A DNA stretch of 64,000 nucleotides, from positions 81,748 to 145,747 of the forward strand of contig JACVGT010000021.1 in the NCBI GenBank assembly GCA_018992685.1. The letters run 5' to 3'. This document shows, one piece after another, positions 58,701 to 64,000 of the stretch. The first letter of the stretch is position 1. Every line of letters starts with the position of its first letter. The stretch comes from Theionarchaea archaeon (GTDB lineage Archaea > Methanobacteriota_B > Thermococci > Methanofastidiosales > SZ-28-30). Both the position numbers and the translations under genes were made by a program. The notes under the pieces were generated by a model. The model saw only the letters and a program-made list of their open reading frames with translations, was not told the DNA's origin and did not search any database.

Positions 58701-61700
58701 CCATTGCTCACAGGACAATCTGAACCATCAACCGTTCGAGCAATCTATGACGATACCAACAGGCTGGTCTATATTGTGGACCAGCTCAACCATTATGTCA
58801 GATATGACTATGACAACCTGGGGAGAACGACTGCCAAGAAGTGGTATACAGGTACCTACAGCACGGGAACGTTGTATGCGACAGAGTCATTTTCCTATCG
58901 CTATGATGATCTAGTCTCAAATGTCACTGATCCGGGCAGTCATCAAACAGCATATACATACGATTTTCTAGGAAGAGTCACTCAGGTTTCATATCCAGAC
59001 TCATCTTCAGTTTCTTATTCTTACCTTGACACAAATAACAAAGTAATGTTCACGAATGGACGTGGATATGACAAAATTAACTGGTATGATTGGCTGAATC
59101 GATTGGAAAAAGTCGAGGAAGAGTATGCTACAGATTCTTTTGCAGTGAGCACCTATCAATATGATGATGTGGGGAATTTGACCTCTTTAGTTGATGCAGA
59201 GAATCACACCACGAGTTATACGTATGGTTCATTTTTTGGGTTAACGAAGGTTACCTATCCGGATTCCACCTATGAGCAGTATGAGTATGACAACGTGGGC
59301 AATCTTTCCAATTATATTGACGCCGAAGGTAACACCATCATGTATTCTTACGATGATATATATCGTCTAACTCAAATGGAATATGAATCTGCAGATAGCT
59401 TCAAATACTATAAGCAGATCTCAATAAGCAATTTCTCTTCAAATTATCAATACAAGATAACAGTTCATAAAGGTGGTGGGACAGATGACGCAACCAATGT
59501 ATACCTGAATAATCACTGTCAGGATGACTTTGATGACATCCGGTTTAGAGCATCAGATAAGACCACGGAGCTAGATCACTACAGAGAATCCTATACTTCA
59601 GGATCTTCAGCCGTTTTCTGGGTGGAGCTACCATCATCAAGCCAGACCATTTACATTCTCTATGGGAATGATTCTGCTTCCTCAGCAAGTAATGGTGAAA
59701 ACACCTTCATATTCTTTGATGGTTGTGAAAGCGGGAGCATCGGTGACGAATGGAGCGAAGATAATTCTGCGGGAACATCAACGTACTCAACAGAAGAGAG
59801 TAAATTCGGCTCAAGAAGCCTGAAACTGACCCAAACATCGACCACAGAAGATTACATCATTCATCCTTCCGCCACATTTAACGTTCCCAATTTCATTCTG
59901 GAATTATGGGTAAAGCAAGGTGATTCAGGCAACAGGAATAGCATTCAAACAAGAAAAAGTGGCGATTATCTCATTTTCTCTGCGGTTTTTGCAGCTTCTG
60001 ATCTGAAGTATTGGTCCACTGAGATGTATGATACAGGCTATGACTTTACCACAAATTGGGAATTCCATCAGTTTACTGGGACTGAGTCGGATGACGTCGT
60101 CAAATGGAAACTGGGTGACACACAGATAGCCTCTGACATTCACTTTGATCCGTGGGCCAATCTGTATACTATTTGGTTGAAAGGAGGAAAAGACGGTCCG
60201 AATGACTACGTATATTTTGACAATATCAAGGTCAGGAAGTATGAAGCAACACCCCCCACATTTGGGTTTGGCAGTGAGACAGAGACCGAGCTCCCCACTG
60301 TATCATTCACCTACGATTTGAATTCAAACAGGACACGAATGAATGACGATGCACCAAATGCCGATGACTATATTGAATACTCCTATGACTACTGGAATAG
60401 GCTGACCTCGCAGACAAGACACATCTCTACCAGCAGCTACGGAGTCTCGTACCAGTATGATGTGTCCAGCAGAATGACAAAGTTGACCTACCCCACCAAT
60501 ATGCAGATTCTTCATTCGTATGATGATCTGAATCGAATGACAGAAACCAAGCGATATGTAGACGGCGTTGATGATGAAATCCTCATGGACAATGTGCAGT
60601 ACACGGTGGAAAGTCTCTTGACACAGGCTGATTATGGCAATGATCTCCAAGCTACATTCTCCTATGATTCACTGGACAGGGTCTCCACCCTTGATGTCAA
60701 GAATGGAACAACTGCCTTTTTGGATCTCGACTACACCTATGATAATAACGGTAATATTACCCAGCTAGTAAATGGCTGGAGAGACACCAGTTCCTCATGG
60801 CATTCTGAAACTGAGTCCTATGGATATGATGGCATGGACAGATTGACATCCGCCAGCTGCACCTCATGGTCTCACACATATTCCTACGACAAGGCAGGGA
60901 ATAGAACAGCTAAAGATGGTGTGACATACACCATCAATACGGTCAATGAAGTGACTGCCTTGAGTGATGGGACTACCTTTTCATATGATAATAACGGGAG
61001 CAGAACGGGGAAGAGCAAGGGAACAGATGCGTGGGTCTATACGTACGAGTTCGTCAGTAGACTAGCCAAAGTGGAGAAGAATTCTGTCACATTGGGAGAA
61101 TACGTGTATGATGGTGACGGGAAGAGAATTCAGGTAACTGAAGACGAGGTCACCACTGTCTATGTATATTCGGGTTCGAATGTAGTGTACGAAGAGAATT
61201 CCACTGGTATAGCGTGTTACATTTTCGGTTCAACAGGAAGACTGGCCAAGAGAACCACTATTAGCGGAGAATCCAACATGTTCTACTACTCTTCAGACCA
61301 TTTGGGGTCCACTCGACTGGTGACAGATGGAAGCAAGAATATCGTGGCAGCTGTAGCGTATCATCCTTTTGGTGAGACTAGCACAGAGGAAGGCTCTGAA
61401 TCGTACTTATACAATGGAAAAGAAAAAGATGCAACAGGACTATACTACTACGGGGCGCGGTATTATGATCCGGAAGCGGGAAGATTTATAACTAGAGACG
61501 CAAGAAAAGGAGATATCCATGCTCCTTCTACACTGAACAGGTTCGCCTATTGCAGAAACAACCCCGTGAGATTTATTGATCCATGGGGAGAACGAGATGC
61601 TCTCCATGACATTGGGGACCCAGGGAAGACAGATGAGCCAGAAGTTGTAGAGGATCCACTGGCCAATTTTGATCCAAATGCAGACTTCTGGGATCCAGAT

Positions 61701-62243
61701 GTTATGCAGGAAGTGGCGAAAGCAGTGTCTGAACTGAACATTGGAGTTAGAGGGGAAGCATCTGCTGGGGCATGGGACATTCCCGGTCCAGACTATATTG
61801 GAAGTAGAGCTGGAAGTAGTTCTGGAGGAGGATGGAAGTTTCCAGATTTCTCGATAGGATTTGAAATCAGCGCGGGATTTGCGGAGCTACTTGGAATTGG
61901 TGGTGGGCTAGGATTTGTTATTGACACGAATGGCAATTTCGAATCGTACACAATAGAGCAGATTGGGCTGGTAGGATTCAACGCAGGAAGCGTAGACATT
62001 ACTGCATTTGGTTCCACCCTTTCAGCCGAAGAAGTGGCGAATTCCACTTCCAGTACGGTGGAGATAAGTTTCATAGCAGGTAATGGTCAATGCTCCGGTC
62101 CAGAATATCAAGGATTTCCCTCTGGGCGTTTCAATAAAATCAATTTTGGATTATCTTACTCTCCTGCCCCTTTTCCTCTTAATATGGGAAGTGCTGTTTT
62201 GTGGTATGTGGAGACTCAGTCTTTTGATTGGCCCTTTTGGTGA
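55728..62243 (+). CDS. Giant secreted RHS/YD-repeat protein
   Basis: The 2171 residues begin with a signal peptide (VIKVSWITIALILGLLSISQ). An N-terminal beta-rich region leads to the RHS entry motif VNPANGFLTITQNDLVIPGR near residue 265. Many YD repeats follow (YDNLGRTTAK, YDFLGRVTQV, YDKAGNRTAK). A cysteine- and tyrosine-rich segment lies near 745-800. A DUF2341-like domain (about 1230-1335) and a LamG-like domain (about 1335-1525) interrupt the repeats. The RHS core GLYYYGARYYDPEAGRF ends at about residue 1950 with NPVRFIDPWGE. The last 215 residues are Gly-rich and match no toxin family that I recognise. RHS proteins form hollow shells holding their C-terminal part; here the tail is the unknown. 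Confidence 0.93.
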   Translation: MKVIKVSWITIALILGLLSISQNVFSTLESSQDIVLNQPFDMVRHFALEDPLYRTEEAYGSTEQPSHPPLEIHASDIPQFEYMAASPYYKVFFKGTAMRMEIGEAWIEFEMVGNDLEQVQKGRISVDSDILSVSNVLDATDVEYQVGTSLLTENLVLHIPREYQRFVYTISWGDLTPEYVEDGLLFSSNGNPVVKILPPFMKDAVGSISTDIHYELIETEAGQELHKVINESGREWLRNAVYPVIIDPSMQTFEDAWQSSGLTPFGQYFKNLKEYVNPANGFLTITQNDLVIPGRGLDLLITRVYQTPAIFYGTDPYDYEAPPVDIGKGWALDFPYVGSKYLHLWGGTVYKISWVNNTFENHIGTHFVLVKNGDSTYTLTTASGTVYEFNTSGNITQIKDVDVNTISFTYESGVLTTITDTIGRTVSLTYSDGLLWKVSYNGAELEYSYDDNDCLQWTEDFLNRRTSYYYNTGYNYWLLSKIEYVTGGYTTYSYSRFTDEDYYKYYVTDQRAYTASQIRHSAFAYTGTFDSITSSSTTVKNESDVAQGSYHFTIDSNGLITQRVVKNAAETTIRKSVYSYNSLKEAIQEQVYHDGSTLSYTVYYAYDNWGNLIYVKDAEGHEQFLSYANTSTSGFFIDNNGNIIKTFTGAFSNSSVPSAVHTAVLGVAEKQDATHVKEMYVTYDSEAHPTQDKKLFGGTTTWLTFSGTFNEKTDDTSFSVDLTGHQVIGNGVLQITGAGSDDTYSESHGFGCPCTYDSCYSETGGWSSNYYYLYYRYCIGGGVYCYYADTYIGPFTHYPGTLGYQSYSVNPSLGSAFTDTNPFTVWTYWKAYPVQVQYDINGSDWKTITSNLKNTTANITVPGLNSGQNTLYFTESSSYQTKFTWSLYVPVDNSPQSYQTSMQYDTYGNVTSVTDPESNSVSFTYSATYSSAYLTEISATVGQDTIATKATYDYNRGWITSIQEPKGVAASSGYTTSYSYDLLGRTTTKTFPLLTGQSEPSTVRAIYDDTNRLVYIVDQLNHYVRYDYDNLGRTTAKKWYTGTYSTGTLYATESFSYRYDDLVSNVTDPGSHQTAYTYDFLGRVTQVSYPDSSSVSYSYLDTNNKVMFTNGRGYDKINWYDWLNRLEKVEEEYATDSFAVSTYQYDDVGNLTSLVDAENHTTSYTYGSFFGLTKVTYPDSTYEQYEYDNVGNLSNYIDAEGNTIMYSYDDIYRLTQMEYESADSFKYYKQISISNFSSNYQYKITVHKGGGTDDATNVYLNNHCQDDFDDIRFRASDKTTELDHYRESYTSGSSAVFWVELPSSSQTIYILYGNDSASSASNGENTFIFFDGCESGSIGDEWSEDNSAGTSTYSTEESKFGSRSLKLTQTSTTEDYIIHPSATFNVPNFILELWVKQGDSGNRNSIQTRKSGDYLIFSAVFAASDLKYWSTEMYDTGYDFTTNWEFHQFTGTESDDVVKWKLGDTQIASDIHFDPWANLYTIWLKGGKDGPNDYVYFDNIKVRKYEATPPTFGFGSETETELPTVSFTYDLNSNRTRMNDDAPNADDYIEYSYDYWNRLTSQTRHISTSSYGVSYQYDVSSRMTKLTYPTNMQILHSYDDLNRMTETKRYVDGVDDEILMDNVQYTVESLLTQADYGNDLQATFSYDSLDRVSTLDVKNGTTAFLDLDYTYDNNGNITQLVNGWRDTSSSWHSETESYGYDGMDRLTSASCTSWSHTYSYDKAGNRTAKDGVTYTINTVNEVTALSDGTTFSYDNNGSRTGKSKGTDAWVYTYEFVSRLAKVEKNSVTLGEYVYDGDGKRIQVTEDEVTTVYVYSGSNVVYEENSTGIACYIFGSTGRLAKRTTISGESNMFYYSSDHLGSTRLVTDGSKNIVAAVAYHPFGETSTEEGSESYLYNGKEKDATGLYYYGARYYDPEAGRFITRDARKGDIHAPSTLNRFAYCRNNPVRFIDPWGERDALHDIGDPGKTDEPEVVEDPLANFDPNADFWDPDVMQEVAKAVSELNIGVRGEASAGAWDIPGPDYIGSRAGSSSGGGWKFPDFSIGFEISAGFAELLGIGGGLGFVIDTNGNFESYTIEQIGLVGFNAGSVDITAFGSTLSAEEVANSTSSTVEISFIAGNGQCSGPEYQGFPSGRFNKINFGLSYSPAPFPLNMGSAVLWYVETQSFDWPFW

Positions 62244-62541
62244 ATTCTGAAATGAATTATATCGGAAATATTCGGAACAGATAGAATAAAGAGAAAATAA
62301 CTTACAATGGGATATTGGGAAACTACAATGGTATGAGCAAGTGCCTTACGAAGTACTGGGCACAGAATTTGGCAGATATGTCTATTCTTAACGCCGTTCG
62401 TGACAAAACGTGGTTCATAACCTTATCTAGCAACTGAAAGTATTCGAGACAGAAATTAATATTGAATGTAGTTGAAGTTTTGAAAGACATAGATTTTGCG
62501 TCTAAAGGATAGCTTTAAAAGTATAGATGACTATGTGAATC
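62244..62541. other. Gap after the RHS gene, no supported gene
   Basis: The only signal is a TATA-like CTTTAAAAG at 62513-62521, about 25 bases before the next ATG. A 35-codon frame at about 62290-62391 without a start codon looks faintly protein-like but cannot be supported. Confidence 0.45.
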
Positions 62542-63006
62542 ATGAATGATACCAGACAAAAGAGACCCACAGGGTTAAGTATTGTTTCAGTCTTATGGAT
62601 TCTGTGGGGGGTATTGAATCTCTTTCTTGTTTCACTCTATGTAAATGCTGATCTTTCAGTCATGTCTTCGGCTTCATATCAGACGATGCATGAATGGCTG
62701 CGATTTGCGTTACCTGCTGAACTGGCATTGAATTTGACAGCTTTTGCTGCTAGCCTGGTAATGGTATTTGCAGGCTACGGATTATTGACAGGGAAGTCCT
62801 GGTCATACAAATTGACTCTTGCAATCGTTCTAGTACCCATCATACTAAATTCCTTGGTGATCATGCTTTATTTATCTGCCCCTACAGAACTGAATTTTAG
62901 TGGGTCAGCTCCAGTAATGCGTCTTCCCTTTGGTCTTATATGGGTAGCACTGTTGTGGATATATCTGAGAAGAGATAATGTGAAGATGTTTCTGGGAGTC
63001 AGATAA
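62542..63006 (+). CDS. Four-helix membrane protein, unknown
   Basis: The 154 residues contain four membrane helices (GLSIVSVLWILWGVLNLFLV, then one in LNLTAFAASLVMVFAGYGLL, one in KLTLAIVLVPIILNSLVIML, and LPFGLIWVALLWIYL). No family was recognised. It is the first gene after the RHS gene, in the same direction, with its own promoter. In RHS systems such a position can hold an immunity protein, but nothing in the sequence proves that. Confidence 0.68.
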   Translation: MNDTRQKRPTGLSIVSVLWILWGVLNLFLVSLYVNADLSVMSSASYQTMHEWLRFALPAELALNLTAFAASLVMVFAGYGLLTGKSWSYKLTLAIVLVPIILNSLVIMLYLSAPTELNFSGSAPVMRLPFGLIWVALLWIYLRRDNVKMFLGVR

Positions 63007-63031
63007 ATTCTCAAGATCGACGGGAGGAACA

Positions 63032-63184
63032 ATGCTGAATACGACAGAAGAGATGGAAAGGAGGATGTTTCCTAATGAGGAATGAAGGTGGTTCTGTAAG
63101 AAGATCCTGAACTCCACACTGATCTCCCTCGCAATATTTGTGATACCCCTTTGTTTTCTTTGGCTTCTCCTGGTAGCTCGGTAA
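63032..63184 (+). pseudogene. Small membrane protein frame interrupted by an in-frame TGA
   Basis: ATG at 63032 follows a GGGAGG site. Seventeen codons (MLNTTEEMERRMFPNEE) lead to TGA at 63083-63085. The same frame then continues RWFCKKILNSTLISLAIFVI and another dozen hydrophobic residues to TAA at 63182-63184, forming one clean membrane helix. The pattern suggests a 50-residue single-helix protein broken by a nonsense change, a sequencing error, or read through. No selenocysteine element was searched for. Confidence 0.45.
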
Positions 63185-63253
63185 AGATAACTTTATTAAC
63201 ATGTGAAGAAGAAATGAATCGAAAAAGAATGGAGGACAGCTGATGTTCTGGGA

Positions 63254-63939
63254 GTGAACCGAATGAAGAGAAGACTATTCACAATAAGATATTGGCAAAT
63301 CTACAAAGGTATAGGTATATGCCTCATAGTATCCTTATTCTGTTCAGTCATCGCTATCCTCTTCTTGAGGCTCGACAGAATTCCCACGATAGTTATATCA
63401 TTATTACCCCTCATTGGGTGGCAGCTTTACTGTCAGGGATCAGCAGCAGAAGCCTTTTCCAGATTACTCTGTCTCTTTGAAGGTGACATTGAATTTAAAA
63501 GTCAATTCTTTACCATTTTGTCTTTAGCCCATATTCTTTATGGATTTGTTACAAAAACCTCATTCCACGAGGGGAGATTCCCCCTGAACACTATCAGGTT
63601 TGGAAAGAGACTTCATGGCCCTCAAGAATAAGGGTATCTCCTTACAGTCTCAGAGAATATATCTTGCCCGATTGGATATGGCGGTGGTTATTCCCAGGAT
63701 TGAGAATCTCGAAGAAAGCAGCTGATACCGTGAGTGATGAACTCAAGCCTTATTTCTCGAGAGAAAAGATTGATATTCCATCGGTTCGACACATTGGTCT
63801 TGCAAGAAGAGCCAATAAGAATATCTTGATAGCGTTGCTCACCACTGATGCCTCGCTTGAGGAATTTCAGCTAGTCTTCTCTATTCTTGACGAAATTGAG
63901 GATAGTATCCGAAGAAGTGATGAAACTGAGATGTGGTGA
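63254..63939 (+). pseudogene. Membrane-anchored protein gene, apparently frameshifted
   Basis: The first frame starts with GTG at 63254 and encodes two membrane helices (IGICLIVSLFCSVIAILFL and IPTIVISLLPLIGWQ), staying convincing to about 63550 before stopping at 63631. A second frame is open from 63499, lacks an ATG or GTG start, and encodes GEIPPEHYQVWKETSW and onward to a soluble domain ending at 63939. The join is best placed near a run of five A (63553-63557). Together they make one protein of about 230 residues. A separate 91-residue protein from TTG 63664 is the alternative. Confidence 0.5.
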
Positions 63940-64000
63940 ATACATTCAGATTGATTTCCCCCCGGTCAGGCATGAACGGTCTCGGTATTCGTCACTGGAC

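Noticed and set aside
62290..62391. Short frame after the RHS gene ending GTEFGRYVYS
   Set aside because: It has no start codon and only 35 codons. A remnant of an older RHS tail is possible but cannot be supported from this sequence.

Overview
The window is archaeal chromosome and most likely comes from a euryarchaeal-grade anaerobe or facultative anaerobe. The signs are an Orc1/Cdc6 gene with ORB-type origin repeats, a complete A-type (V-like) ATP synthase operon, diphthine synthase, a DUF357 gene, a cyclic 2,3-diphosphoglycerate operon, an AbrB-PhoU gene and HdrB/HdrC-type iron-sulfur proteins. Many genes start about 20-25 bases after the centre of an archaeal TATA box, which suggests leaderless transcripts; a minority have a Shine-Dalgarno site. 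I do not place it more finely: the gene set fits Thermoplasmatota-like and methanogen-related lineages, but no methanogenesis gene is visible.

Region 1 (1-9411), thermoprotection, replication and heat shock. On the minus strand cyclic 2,3-diphosphoglycerate synthetase, 2-phosphoglycerate kinase and a CBS protein form an operon. A candidate replication origin with two convincing and one weaker ORB-like repeat separates it from orc1/cdc6. A heat-shock operon follows: an ArsR-like regulator with a perfect palindrome at its own start site, a zinc-ribbon Hsp20-like protein, grpE, dnaK and dnaJ.

Region 2 (9412-28823), housekeeping and energy. This holds a small unknown gene, diphthine synthase with a DUF357 gene, hypF, a nucleoside phosphorylase, the nine-gene ATP synthase operon (H-I-K-E-C-F-A-B-D), an AbrB-PhoU protein, a four-gene operon for a soluble fumarate reductase coupled to HdrB/HdrC-like subunits, and an M24 peptidase. 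The ATP synthase rotor subunit carries all five residues that bind sodium in the Enterococcus enzyme.

Region 3 (28964-35462): tRNA-Gly(CCC), a DUF885 peptidase, 3-hydroxyacyl-CoA dehydrogenase with a macrodomain protein, then a probable isoprenoid-synthase-fold protein, a UbiA prenyltransferase and a SpoIIM-like membrane protein.

Region 4 (35559-55203), a cell-surface glycan and export island: three GT2 and one GT4 glycosyltransferases, a sugar-nucleotide epimerase, three large membrane proteins with GT-C-like first loops, an alkaline-phosphatase-superfamily enzyme, two methyltransferases, and a MacB-type ABC ATPase with two permeases. One permease is fused to a GT-C-like membrane domain that resembles a free-standing neighbour. 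An AglB/STT3-like protein with a degenerate WWDYG motif closes the island.

Region 5 (55204-64000), RHS locus: a secreted RHS/YD-repeat protein of about 2170 residues with a DUF2341-LamG-like insert, an RHS core and an unrecognised tail of about 215 residues. Behind it lie a four-helix membrane protein, a 50-codon membrane reading frame broken by an in-frame TGA, and a gene that appears to be frameshifted. No CRISPR array, insertion sequence or rRNA gene was seen.
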